58,481 nt of DNA, taken from a virus. Numbering within the stretch: the stretch's first letter is position 1; each line of letters opens with the position of its first letter. The position numbers and the translations under genes were made by a program. The stretch is from IMG/VR virus record IMGVR_UViG_3300009034_000043, positions 1 to 58,481 of that record; one strand, 5' to 3'. The notes under the pieces were generated by a model, which saw only the letters and a program-made list of their open reading frames with translations, did no database searches and was not told where the DNA came from. Below are positions 17,598-26,148 of the stretch, in pieces.

Positions 17598-18137
17598 ATG
17601 GCATTTGAACACGGAAGAGGAGTAATGGGCGAACGTACCATAAGCATCTCGATAACTAGTGACCTCCCCGCATGGGCGAAACGTGGGTTGGCACCTGCGT
17701 TTGAGAGTGAGTTCGAAGATATGATGTACCAGATGGGCGCAGATGCGATGCAGTTCCTTATGGAGAGGTCACCAGTCAAAAGTGGTCATTTTGTACACTC
17801 GTGGAAATCCACGGATATGGAAAGGACGATGGCCGACGATTGGTCGATTCATATATGGAACGATGCAGACTATGCAGAGGCACTAGAGTTTGGTCAACAA
17901 CCACACGCTATAATTGCTACGAGAGCCAGAGCTCTGAAATGGATATCAGAGACTGGAGAAATAGTGTTCCGCAAAGCTGTATGGCATCCTGGGACGGAAG
18001 GTATACATATACTTGACGAAGCAGAGAAGTGGTTCGGAACCAACTATTGGAGATGGGTACAAGAAGCTTATGATAGAGCTCTCGAAGAGGCCGAAAAGGG
18101 TGGAGGAACATACTCGGGAGGAAAATACTTCGATTAG
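17598..18137 (+). CDS. Neck protein, HK97 gp10-like
   Basis: A 179-residue protein with the recognisable gp10/head-closure pattern: a long N-terminal helix, SPVKSGHFVHSW near residue 58, then DADYAEALEFGQQPH near 94. Such proteins complete the neck or tail end. It immediately follows the adaptor gene and precedes the tail terminator. Confidence 0.82.
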   Translation: MAFEHGRGVMGERTISISITSDLPAWAKRGLAPAFESEFEDMMYQMGADAMQFLMERSPVKSGHFVHSWKSTDMERTMADDWSIHIWNDADYAEALEFGQQPHAIIATRARALKWISETGEIVFRKAVWHPGTEGIHILDEAEKWFGTNYWRWVQEAYDRALEEAEKGGGTYSGGKYFD

Positions 18138-18149
18138 GAGGTTAATAAC

Positions 18150-18566
18150 ATGGGAACATGGGTAAGACAATTGGCCCTGATAAAGGGATATATGGAAGAA
18201 ATAACACAGTTCAAGAGTGTCGAGTTAGGGGCACCTGCTGACCCCAGAGTCTTGACATTCCCATCATGCTTCATCAGTTTAGCGCCTGTCGATTTCGCAA
18301 CAACTGAATTCGACAGACGCGAGCAAAGAACGCTCTTCGTAGTGCGTTTCTTTGTGATGAGGAACACTTGGGAAGACGCTGTAGACGAACTACAGGATTT
18401 GTCTGAACGAGTGTACGACAAGGTCAGAGAGTATCGTCAAATGGGTGGAGAAGTAATGAACCTTGAAGTGGTGCGGATTAATCCAACACCACTTGGAGAG
18501 TTCAACAAATTCGCCTGTGACATATTTCTCGAATCTCGGCGGAGAACGCGCGACATGACTACGTGA
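18150..18566 (+). CDS. Tail terminator/completion protein
   Basis: A 138-residue alpha/beta protein with the segment order of tail terminators: N-terminal helix, central strands with RTLFVVRFFVM near 66, helix, and C-terminal strand FACDIFLESRR. It lies between gp10-like neck and tail tube genes, the standard place. AGGAGGTTAATAAC precedes ATG 18150. Confidence 0.7.
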   Translation: MGTWVRQLALIKGYMEEITQFKSVELGAPADPRVLTFPSCFISLAPVDFATTEFDRREQRTLFVVRFFVMRNTWEDAVDELQDLSERVYDKVREYRQMGGEVMNLEVVRINPTPLGEFNKFACDIFLESRRRTRDMTT

Positions 18567-18580
18567 GGTGAAATGAAAAA

Positions 18581-19519
18581 ATGGGAAAACGATATATTGG
18601 TATTGCTGAAGAGACAACTTACGGAACATACGTAGCACCAACGAATTACATTGACGTCTTTAGTGAGAGCTTCTCAGCTACTAACCAGCCAACTTACATC
18701 GATGGTGTAGGAATGCGAGCACATCGTCGCTTCGTCCCTGGAATGTACGGTCTGACTGGTGGCTTTGAATGTGTGGGCGACATTGTAACCATCGGATGGC
18801 TTCTGAAGATGATTACAGGAAGTGTCAGCACTTCTGGTGCATCAGACCCATATGAACATACGTTCGAAGAAACGCAAGACATCTACAGTTACAGTATTTG
18901 CATTGGACGTGAAGTTGACGAACGAAAGATTACCTCTTTCGGTGCAAGCACGCTCCGGTTAGAATGGAGTGGAAGCGAGCCAATGACTGCTGCAGTTGAA
19001 GGTGTTGCACAGAAGGATACTACTGCTGCAATTGGAACACCCACTTGGGATGATGAACCGGTTATCGGTAGTGTACACTGTACTTTCGAATGGGACGACG
19101 CCGCAATCAACGTTGAATCAGGACGACTAGAAATCTCTAACAATCTGGCAGAGGATGCGTGGAGACTTGGTACTCGATTCCAGACTGGGTTATACCCACA
19201 ACGGTTCGAAGTTGACTTTAGTCTCGACCTAGCATTCGAAAACCTCGACCTATGGAAGGACTTCTGGGGTGCTGCAGCTGCAACTGAACCACAAGCCACA
19301 CTTGCTACACACAAGCTAGAGTTCTTAATGGATACCGGTGTAACTAATCGAACGCTAGATATCGCGTTAGCACGAGTTGTGATTGACTCGGGTAACGTAC
19401 CAATGAGTGGACGAGACCGTCTCATCCAAACAATTGAAGGCAAGGCTATCTACGACTCAACAGCAACCAATGTCATTGAAGCCGTATTAACCAACGGCGA
19501 AGCAACGTACGGAGCTTAG
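18581..19519 (+). CDS. Major tail tube protein
   Basis: A 312-residue tail tube protein. The N-terminus GIAEETTYGTYVAPTNYIDV, the central GGFECVGDIVTIGWLLKMI and the repeated two-domain beta layout are typical of siphoviral tube subunits with duplicated tube domain. It precedes the tail chaperone pair and tape measure. GAGGTGAAATG lies just upstream of ATG 18581. Confidence 0.88.
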   Translation: MGKRYIGIAEETTYGTYVAPTNYIDVFSESFSATNQPTYIDGVGMRAHRRFVPGMYGLTGGFECVGDIVTIGWLLKMITGSVSTSGASDPYEHTFEETQDIYSYSICIGREVDERKITSFGASTLRLEWSGSEPMTAAVEGVAQKDTTAAIGTPTWDDEPVIGSVHCTFEWDDAAINVESGRLEISNNLAEDAWRLGTRFQTGLYPQRFEVDFSLDLAFENLDLWKDFWGAAAATEPQATLATHKLEFLMDTGVTNRTLDIALARVVIDSGNVPMSGRDRLIQTIEGKAIYDSTATNVIEAVLTNGEATYGA

Positions 19520-19533
19520 AGGAGGTGATGCGA

Positions 19534-19938
19534 TTGGCAGAACAGTATCGCAAGTCTCGACCCACCGTCAAGAAAACCCTATCAGGCGTGGAGTTCACAC
19601 TTAAGGCACCAAGTCCGATGGCGTTCTTTGAAGCATTCAGTGAAGGGTTCCCTGAAGAAGGTCAGGCAGAACAGTACTTCATTGCAAATGCACCAGCACT
19701 TATCAAAGCACTCCTACCGGATGTGGTTGTAAGTCCACGAGTTGTACTTGGCGAGCCGAAAGAGGGTGAGCTCGGAATACACGAGCTTGACCCCATGGAC
19801 GCTCTATCCTTACTGCTCGTCGTGTTCAACGAACTAATGGACTTCACAAAACTTGGTGAGCTCTCCTCATTTCGTGAAGACGGACCTGGGCCTGGGAATA
19901 GCGCAGACAGCAAAGATGTTTGGGACGCGCCCAAGTGA
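19534..19938 (+). CDS. Tail assembly chaperone (G-like)
   Basis: GAGGAGGTGAT at 19520-19529 is the binding site, so TTG 19534 is the likely start, although GTG 19525 and ATG 19528 are in frame. The product is about 134 residues with APSPMAFFEAFSEGF near 27 and LDPMDALSLLLVVFNELMDF near 88, like siphoviral G chaperones. The gene ends GCG CCC AAG TGA, overlapping an open +1 frame; a programmed frameshift to the T-like extension is likely. Confidence 0.72.
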   Translation: MAEQYRKSRPTVKKTLSGVEFTLKAPSPMAFFEAFSEGFPEEGQAEQYFIANAPALIKALLPDVVVSPRVVLGEPKEGELGIHELDPMDALSLLLVVFNELMDFTKLGELSSFREDGPGPGNSADSKDVWDAPK

Positions 19939-20149
19939 TTTCCTTGGAATACAGGATAGGCTTGAAGCAGCAATCTTCGATGTGTCTGCTGCTAGCGAAA
20001 TTGCCATAAGGGAGGGTGAAGCCTTAGAGCAACTCGATGCATCGCCCTCCTCTAAGTCCCCCTCTAAGTCTACCCGCCGTAGACCGTCGAGCACAAGACA
20101 ATCGGTCTTGAAACAATTTGAAAAAAAGAAAAGGAGCAAAAATAAGTGA
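19853..20149 (+). CDS. Tail chaperone extension (T-like frame)
   Basis: This frame lies +1 to the G-like gene and overlaps it by 86 bases. Its useful part reads PSDFLGIQDRLEAAIFDVSAASE, the core expected of chaperone T domains, then a serine/lysine-rich tail. It is probably expressed by a +1 shift at CCC (19930-19932) to CCA near the zero-frame stop; an internal ATG at 19916 is the alternative. The stop overlaps the tape-measure GTG start. Confidence 0.6.
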   Translation: MVSSPHFVKTDLGLGIAQTAKMFGTRPSDFLGIQDRLEAAIFDVSAASEIAIREGEALEQLDASPSSKSPSKSTRRRPSSTRQSVLKQFEKKKRSKNK

Positions 20150-22842
20150 GTCAATTACCACCAGTACGTTTTAGTGTAAGTGTAAACGTACGTCAAGCAG
20201 TACAGAACCTAAATCAGGTACAGAAGGGCATAACCGCTTTAGCCCGGTCAGCTGGTGGTGCTACTGTTCATATAGGCAGAACTGCAACGGCATTCAGTAC
20301 TTTAAATAGTAAGATGAGCCCTGCGTTTCAAGCTCTACAAGCAGGAGCAGCATTACCTACCGGTTTTGCGAGACGACTCGGCATTCTCAACTACCGTCTA
20401 AATGAAGTCAGCCGTACTATAGGTCGGCGTGTAGCACCGCATTTCAAAGCTCTGGGTGAAGGATTTACCAACTTGGGTACAAGAGTATCAGCACTACAAA
20501 CGCCACTTCGGAACATTGGTAAACAGTTCAGCCAGATAGGAAGGATAACTGCATATATGGGTCGTTCGATTTACTGGGTTGGACGTAACCTTATGTGGAT
20601 GTCCACTATTGCTCTTGGTGCTATTGGTGCAGTGTTAAATATCTATCGTGAATTTGAGTACGAACTAGCGGGTGTAACTGCAGCACTTAACATACAGACA
20701 AAAGATAGTGCTGCAGCTGCGCAAGCTACCGAACAACTCAAAGACGCGATAACTACTGCTGCCAAACAGTACGGCTATGCAACACAAGAAGTAGCACAGA
20801 TGGCTCGTTTGATGGTGACTGCAGGGTTCAGTGCTGAACAATCACAAGTACTGATTGGATTGTCAGCACAGTTCGCTCGTGCAAACATGCTCAACCTGGC
20901 AGATACAGCTGAAGTACTTACTTTGTTCTTCAACAACTTCGGTGCAACAGTTAATACCATTGGTGGATTTCTTGACAAACTGACAGTAGCCGGTGTTTAC
21001 TCGCAAGCTACACTACAGCAATTGTCGCGAGGAATGGGCTTCTTCAGTGGTGCAGCCGAAATGTACGGCATGCGCATTGAGGAAGCTCTTGCACTGCTCA
21101 TACAGCTTACCAACCAAGGTGTAAGTGCAACTACAGCTGGACGTCGTTTGACTTCAGTCTTCGAAGTACTTGCTAGTAAGTCACACCAACTCGGGTTCGC
21201 AATCTACGACGTATACGGTAACTTTTTACCGATGACCACCATATTGAAGAACTTGAAGACGAAACTACAAGGCTTTTCGAGTGAAGCAGCACGGAGTGCA
21301 TACATGACCAACTTGTTCGGGCAAATGCAGACAGAAATCATTGGAAAGCTATTAGACTTAGAAGATGCAACTGATGCAGATATTGATAAGCTCAACGAGC
21401 TTGTTGGTGTACTGGAAGAAGCAGAAGGAGCAACAGAGACAGCAGCCGACATTATGGCTGGCACGCTTACTGTACAGTTGGATAGGTTAAAAGCTGCTTT
21501 AACGGACCTCGCAAATATATTTGGTTCGGTTGTCGTACCTATACTTGTTGAATATATAGAAAAGCTACGAGAGTTCCTCGAACAAGAAGAAGTGAAGCAG
21601 TTCATTGAAGAGTTCGGTCGTTCCTTCATTGAAGCAATGGTCGAAACATTTAAGGCTGCAATACCTCTTGTACGCCGCATGCTCGACTTCCTTGTGAAGC
21701 TTGTAAGAGGCTTGGGAGCCTTCTTCCCTGGACTTGCTGATGGTGCTTCAAGTGCAGAAATACTTGGCAAGATACTTGGCAAGTTGCTATCAGTAATGCT
21801 TATGCTCGGGCCAGCAATGATGGGTATCGGCCAGATTCTACAAATGGTATCACTACCGTTTATGGGTCTCGGTCAAATCTTCGGTGTACTATCAAGATTC
21901 GCACCAATACTAGGTGGTGCTATTAAAGGTCTTGGTGGTATCTTCTCCAACATGTTCAGCATCGTTTCGGGTGGAGGAGGTATCATGAGTGCACTGAGTT
22001 CGGGCATCACGGGAATCTTCACTGCAATTGGTCCTTTGATTCCAATCATAGCATTCCTCGTAACAGCAATTATTGGTTTGATTCAATGGTTCCACAAGTT
22101 AGACTTCATGCAGGAATCAGTAGCTCTGACTATGGAAGCATGGGCACCAACGATAGATACTATCATGGGAGGGTTAGGAATACTCCTCAACCTCTTCAAT
22201 GATATAGCTCTACACTTGGGTACATTCCTCATCCCATTGTTTGAATGGTTTAACTTCCAACTACAGTTGTTGTCGCCAGTAATAAACTTCTTTGCCACAA
22301 TTGTAAATGCGTTAGGTACAGGGTTCCGAATACTACTACGAGCACTATGGCCAGTTCGGTTCGTCATGATACAAATCGGACGGGTTGTACACTTCCTATC
22401 GATAGTGTTCAAACCACTGATTGATATCATCAATGCATTCTTCGGTGCAGTCAACCACAACTTGGGAATCATCAACGAGAACCTCGATTCAATGGAAGAC
22501 CCGGCATTAGCTCTTGCTAATGCAATTGGACAACCGCCAAGCACAGGGTTGGTTCTCTCGTTTGAGGGACTAGCGGGTGCAGTAGACGAATATGTGAAAG
22601 CTTCGCGGACGATGGCTCGTGTTGGATTACCTGCAATGCAAGCTGCACAAGGTATGGCCGAGCAAGGTGTAGGTGCACCGCTTGGTGTGGGAGCTGGTGT
22701 TGCTGGTGGACGTGGTCTAACCATTGACAACGTTGAGGTATCAGTGTTCGTAGAAGAAATGGTCGACTCAGCAACAGTCGGCGAAGAAATATTCGCCGGA
22801 CTGATTAGAACTCTTCGTGAGGAGGGAATCTTCGAAGAATGA
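20146..22842 (+). CDS. Tape measure protein
   Basis: An 898-residue TP901-type tape measure. Helical N-terminus (1-130), the conserved TP901 core (about 165-330, with ATQEVAQMARLMVTAGFSAEQ and related segments), predicted membrane segments around 545-680, and a C-terminal helical region. By the usual 0.15 nm per residue it predicts a tail near 130 nm. Start is GTG 20146 overlapping the preceding TGA. A non-contractile tail is inferred since no sheath gene is seen. Confidence 0.92.
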   Translation: MSQLPPVRFSVSVNVRQAVQNLNQVQKGITALARSAGGATVHIGRTATAFSTLNSKMSPAFQALQAGAALPTGFARRLGILNYRLNEVSRTIGRRVAPHFKALGEGFTNLGTRVSALQTPLRNIGKQFSQIGRITAYMGRSIYWVGRNLMWMSTIALGAIGAVLNIYREFEYELAGVTAALNIQTKDSAAAAQATEQLKDAITTAAKQYGYATQEVAQMARLMVTAGFSAEQSQVLIGLSAQFARANMLNLADTAEVLTLFFNNFGATVNTIGGFLDKLTVAGVYSQATLQQLSRGMGFFSGAAEMYGMRIEEALALLIQLTNQGVSATTAGRRLTSVFEVLASKSHQLGFAIYDVYGNFLPMTTILKNLKTKLQGFSSEAARSAYMTNLFGQMQTEIIGKLLDLEDATDADIDKLNELVGVLEEAEGATETAADIMAGTLTVQLDRLKAALTDLANIFGSVVVPILVEYIEKLREFLEQEEVKQFIEEFGRSFIEAMVETFKAAIPLVRRMLDFLVKLVRGLGAFFPGLADGASSAEILGKILGKLLSVMLMLGPAMMGIGQILQMVSLPFMGLGQIFGVLSRFAPILGGAIKGLGGIFSNMFSIVSGGGGIMSALSSGITGIFTAIGPLIPIIAFLVTAIIGLIQWFHKLDFMQESVALTMEAWAPTIDTIMGGLGILLNLFNDIALHLGTFLIPLFEWFNFQLQLLSPVINFFATIVNALGTGFRILLRALWPVRFVMIQIGRVVHFLSIVFKPLIDIINAFFGAVNHNLGIINENLDSMEDPALALANAIGQPPSTGLVLSFEGLAGAVDEYVKASRTMARVGLPAMQAAQGMAEQGVGAPLGVGAGVAGGRGLTIDNVEVSVFVEEMVDSATVGEEIFAGLIRTLREEGIFEE

Positions 22843-23765
22843 CAATAAAACTAGATAATGTGGATGTACTCTTCAACTATCCAGGCTACAAATACCGACC
22901 GAAGATACTAAGCTTGAAATACACAAAGCAAGTAACTGAGGCTCCTGGGTCCTTCAGGATAGCTATAGAGGATACAGTAGAGTATCGCCGAATCAATCAA
23001 ATGACCGATGTACAGGTTTTTGTTGATGACGAGCTCGAGTTTCGTGGCATCATTGAGGATAAGGAGTACGATGAAGACTCCGGAATGATTAAGTTCTCCG
23101 GACGTGACTATGGTTACAGACTGATGCGAAAGATACCGGGATGGGACTCTTCAAATGACATGGAGAGCAGTGTTGCGATTGGACAGATAATCGACGCGTT
23201 TGTGGAGGATATCACATATAGTAACTTTGTTGAGACTTCCAACACAACACTCCGATGGGTGTTCGGTCGAGGCAAGACTGTTTGGGAGTGTATCAAGAGC
23301 ATCGCAGATGCAACATACAAGACGATTGATAGTGTCAATTGGTATGGGTTTGATTTCTGGGTAGACCAGAACTTAGAGTTACACTTCCACCCGCGGAACT
23401 ACTATCAGTTGCCGATACGGTTTACATTCGAGAAACCTGGCGGTATAATTAAGAGCAAGAGAACAGAAACTAGTATCCCAATACGGAACGAAATCAAACT
23501 ACTGTCAGACAATCCGTCACTCATCCCCCACGATGGTGATGCATTCACCGCTGCGGGTGAAGAGACAAGATGGGAATGGGTAACTTGTAGTACATGTGAA
23601 AGTACTTGTCAAGGTTGTGTGCAAATTAACTGCGAAACAGCTTGTCAGATACACTGTCAGACTGGTTGCGAAGCCGTGTGTCAATCAGGATGTGAAGTGA
23701 GCTGCCAGTCAGGATGCCAAGTATCCTGTGAATGGTGTTGGGAGAGTGGTCCCGTAGAACTGTAG
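22839..23765 (+). CDS. Tail hub protein with 14-cysteine C-terminal array
   Basis: A 308-residue baseplate hub. Residues 1-240 show the hub pattern: DVQVFVDDELEFRGIIEDKEYD (about 48-70), FSGRDYGYRLM (near 88), and a second domain with VWECIKSIADAT and IPIRNEIKLL. From residue 250 it changes to 14 cysteines spaced by three residues, mostly C-[EQ]-x-x, ending SCEWCWESG. The array is unrelated to normal hub ends. The start overlaps the tape-measure stop. A second protein with the same array and a radical SAM enzyme follow. Confidence 0.78.
   Translation: MTIKLDNVDVLFNYPGYKYRPKILSLKYTKQVTEAPGSFRIAIEDTVEYRRINQMTDVQVFVDDELEFRGIIEDKEYDEDSGMIKFSGRDYGYRLMRKIPGWDSSNDMESSVAIGQIIDAFVEDITYSNFVETSNTTLRWVFGRGKTVWECIKSIADATYKTIDSVNWYGFDFWVDQNLELHFHPRNYYQLPIRFTFEKPGGIIKSKRTETSIPIRNEIKLLSDNPSLIPHDGDAFTAAGEETRWEWVTCSTCESTCQGCVQINCETACQIHCQTGCEAVCQSGCEVSCQSGCQVSCEWCWESGPVEL
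23586..23737 (+). repeat. CxxxC coding array 1
   Basis: Fourteen cysteine codons in about 50 codons, nine consecutive spacings of exactly three intervening residues. Most units begin with tgt followed by a caa/cag/gaa codon; the repeat is recognisable at DNA level as 12-bp units but synonymous sites vary. Confidence 0.9.
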
Positions 23766-23774
23766 GTGATTATC

Positions 23775-24803
23775 ATGACAGCAATAAGTCCATCAATCAG
23801 TAGGCGATTTGGATTACACTCAATGTACATTGAAGTAACTTCTATTGCCGGTAATAGTTCCTATCACTGGTGGTATCCGAAGGATTACGAGACTGCCAGT
23901 GGTGCCGGACTCAAACTTGACCTCAGCGGATATCACGAGGTTCAATTCTACTTCCGAACAACGTGTAATACTACTAACCTTGACGAATTACGTATACAGT
24001 TGTACACCACACCGAACAAGTATGCATACCACGAACTTGCCATGCCAACCAAATTCTGGCACGTAGAGAAGTTCTCAATTGAGGACATGACTGAAGTGAA
24101 CACTCCTGACTGGACGAATATCAATGCAATTGGGATACATCTCGACACTAAAGCAACGCCCCCTTCAACAAACTTTGGTATGTGGATTGACGGATTACGT
24201 ATCATCCGTCATCAGATACTTGGTGAGGCAGAAGATGTACCGAGTCAACAAACTTACGGTACACGTCCATTGTACCTTGTTGATAAGGGATTTCAATTCC
24301 TTGGTCAACCGCAAGCAATGGTAGAACAAGTGTTGAGAGAGTTAAAGGACGAACAAGTTACAGTTCGACAAAGCTTGCCACTCAACTTTGAGGTCATACC
24401 GGGCTACCTTGCAGAGACATGGAACGGTACAGACTTCGAAGCACTACGTCTCCAGAAGGTTGAGTATAACTTTGACAAAGGCGAAATGGAAATCCTGATG
24501 GGTAGGAAGTCGTCCGAGCTCAAAGATATTCTCAAGTCATTCGGCTATGATATCAGCCAAATCGGACAATATGGTGGAGATGTTACGGGAGTTACACCAA
24601 CTGAAGAACCAGTAATCGGTTGTGGGACTACTTGCGAGCTTACCTGTCAATCGGGGTGTATGTCTGCTTGTCAGACCGAATGTGAATTGAATTGTCAAAC
24701 ACAGTGTGAGATTGCCTGTCAGACTGCATGTGAGCTTGGGTGCGAAACACAATGTATGCAACAATGCCAGTGGTGTTGGGAAGCAGCAGGAGGTCCAGGA
24801 TAG
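23775..24803 (+). CDS. Second hub/tail-tip protein with cysteine array
   Basis: ATG 23775 has GGTGAT upstream; a GTG at 23766 directly after the previous stop is in frame. The product is about 342 residues: a lectin-like beta-sandwich (about 10-140, with FGMWIDGLRIIRH), a hub-completion domain (about 165-285, LVDKGFQFLGQPQAMVEQ and FDKGEMEILMGRKSS), then an array of 14 cysteines spaced by three residues ending QCQWCWEAAGG. It looks like the remainder of a hub protein split from the preceding gene, each part ending in the same kind of tail. Confidence 0.72.
   Translation: MTAISPSISRRFGLHSMYIEVTSIAGNSSYHWWYPKDYETASGAGLKLDLSGYHEVQFYFRTTCNTTNLDELRIQLYTTPNKYAYHELAMPTKFWHVEKFSIEDMTEVNTPDWTNINAIGIHLDTKATPPSTNFGMWIDGLRIIRHQILGEAEDVPSQQTYGTRPLYLVDKGFQFLGQPQAMVEQVLRELKDEQVTVRQSLPLNFEVIPGYLAETWNGTDFEALRLQKVEYNFDKGEMEILMGRKSSELKDILKSFGYDISQIGQYGGDVTGVTPTEEPVIGCGTTCELTCQSGCMSACQTECELNCQTQCEIACQTACELGCETQCMQQCQWCWEAAGGPG
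24621..24776 (+). repeat. CxxxC coding array 2
   Basis: Fourteen cysteine codons, twelve consecutive C-x-x-x spacings, ending CQWCW. Count, spacing and the C-[EQ]-W-C-W ending match array 1 although the intervening residues differ. Confidence 0.9.
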
Positions 24804-25865
24804 ATGTGGGAACGTCCGTCTAATATGAACATGCTTGGGTTCTATATCAACAAGAGTTGCAATCTACGTTGCAAGTATTGTTTCATAGGAAAGAACGAAG
24901 TAACGCAACCTGAAGGTGTTCTTCCTCTCGATGTGTACAAGAAGATTGTCGACTGGTTTAGTGTTGGCGACTTCTATATGCAACCAATGCTTGCATTCTG
25001 CGGTGAGGAGCCCACTCTTCATTGGGGCTCAGTTGTGAGCTTCATGGAGTATGCTCGTGAAAAGGTCCCCAAGGTAAACCTCGCAATGACCACAAATGGA
25101 ACACTATTGACGGAAGACATGGTTAAGTTCTTAGCAACGATGAACAGTGAGTTATTGATTAGCTGTGATGGGGTGGAGCACAACAATTACAGGGTATTCC
25201 CTGGTGGGGGTCCTTCACTTGATAGAGTAGTAGAGAGCATCAAGTTGGCAGTAGAATATAAGCTTAGGCTGACCGTCCTTTGTACTATGATTCCTGGTGC
25301 TGTTTCAAGGTTATCGGAGACTGTCGAGTTCTTCCATGGCATTGGTGTAAGACAAGTTGCACTGAATAAGGTTGTAGAAGGCTACATTGACTATACTGAG
25401 CAGGATTATATCGATTTAACTCGGGAGAGATGGAAAGCAGCACAATATGCCGACGATGTTGGTTTACAATTGGTGTTCATGGAGAAAACTTGTAAGGATG
25501 TACAACAGCAGAACCGTGCTGCGCGAGAGAGATACACTTGTGGTGCATGCTACGGTTCAATTGGTGTTGATATGCATGGAGACTATTATCCCTGTCACAG
25601 GTTGATATGGTATCCAGAATACAAGATTGGCGACTACAAGATAGGTGTAGACCCAGAGAAGAGAGAGTTCTGGCGCTCACTCGATTATGAGCAGTGCCAT
25701 GGGTGTACAGTCGAGGGCTGTTCTGGTTGTTATGTTGAGAACCTTGGTTGTGAAGGTGACCTACTAAAACTTCCACTTGCACACTGTACCATGGAAAGGA
25801 TAAGGAACGATGTGGGCAAGATGCTTGCCCGCAGGAGAGGTTTACTACCAAGTATTGACATTTAG
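24804..25865 (+). CDS. Radical SAM/SPASM peptide-modifying enzyme
   Basis: A 353-residue enzyme with the radical SAM cluster CNLRCKYC (Cys19, Cys23, Cys26), the SAM-binding region around AFCGEEPTLHW, and a C-terminal SPASM-type domain (about 240-340) with CYGSIGVDMHGDYYPC (CX10GX4C), CHGCTVEGCSGC and two later cysteines, room for two auxiliary clusters. SPASM enzymes modify peptides or proteins, for example forming thioether bonds or formylglycine. ATG 24804 follows the second cysteine-array stop directly, so the arrays are the obvious substrates. Confidence 0.9.
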   Translation: MWERPSNMNMLGFYINKSCNLRCKYCFIGKNEVTQPEGVLPLDVYKKIVDWFSVGDFYMQPMLAFCGEEPTLHWGSVVSFMEYAREKVPKVNLAMTTNGTLLTEDMVKFLATMNSELLISCDGVEHNNYRVFPGGGPSLDRVVESIKLAVEYKLRLTVLCTMIPGAVSRLSETVEFFHGIGVRQVALNKVVEGYIDYTEQDYIDLTRERWKAAQYADDVGLQLVFMEKTCKDVQQQNRAARERYTCGACYGSIGVDMHGDYYPCHRLIWYPEYKIGDYKIGVDPEKREFWRSLDYEQCHGCTVEGCSGCYVENLGCEGDLLKLPLAHCTMERIRNDVGKMLARRRGLLPSIDI

Positions 25866-25875
25866 AGGTGATAGG

Positions 25876-26148
25876 ATGTCGTTAGATGATGTACAAGCAA
25901 AGTACGATACTATTAAAACAAAGAATGCAGAAATTACCACACTGGAAACAGACAAGCAAACATATATGGCTACTAATAAAGTTGAGTTCGAAGCTGCCAT
26001 AGCAACAGTCAGTACTCATCGTACTGCTGTAGCCAACTATGACAGCCAGATAGAGGTTAGGAAACACGAGATTGAAATACTTGTCGGAGAAATCGAACAG
26101 ATATTCAAAGACATGGTGAAAGCTCTGAGAGGTGTGATAGAAGAATGA
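25876..26148 (+). CDS. Small coiled-coil protein
   Basis: ATG 25876 has GAGGTGAT upstream; the longer frame from 25810 would overlap the radical SAM gene. The 90-residue product is almost wholly helical with heptad-like spacing and no cysteines. Translationally coupled to the large adhesin by ATGA overlap. It may be a chaperone or connector for the tail-tip proteins. Confidence 0.65.
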   Translation: MSLDDVQAKYDTIKTKNAEITTLETDKQTYMATNKVEFEAAIATVSTHRTAVANYDSQIEVRKHEIEILVGEIEQIFKDMVKALRGVIEE

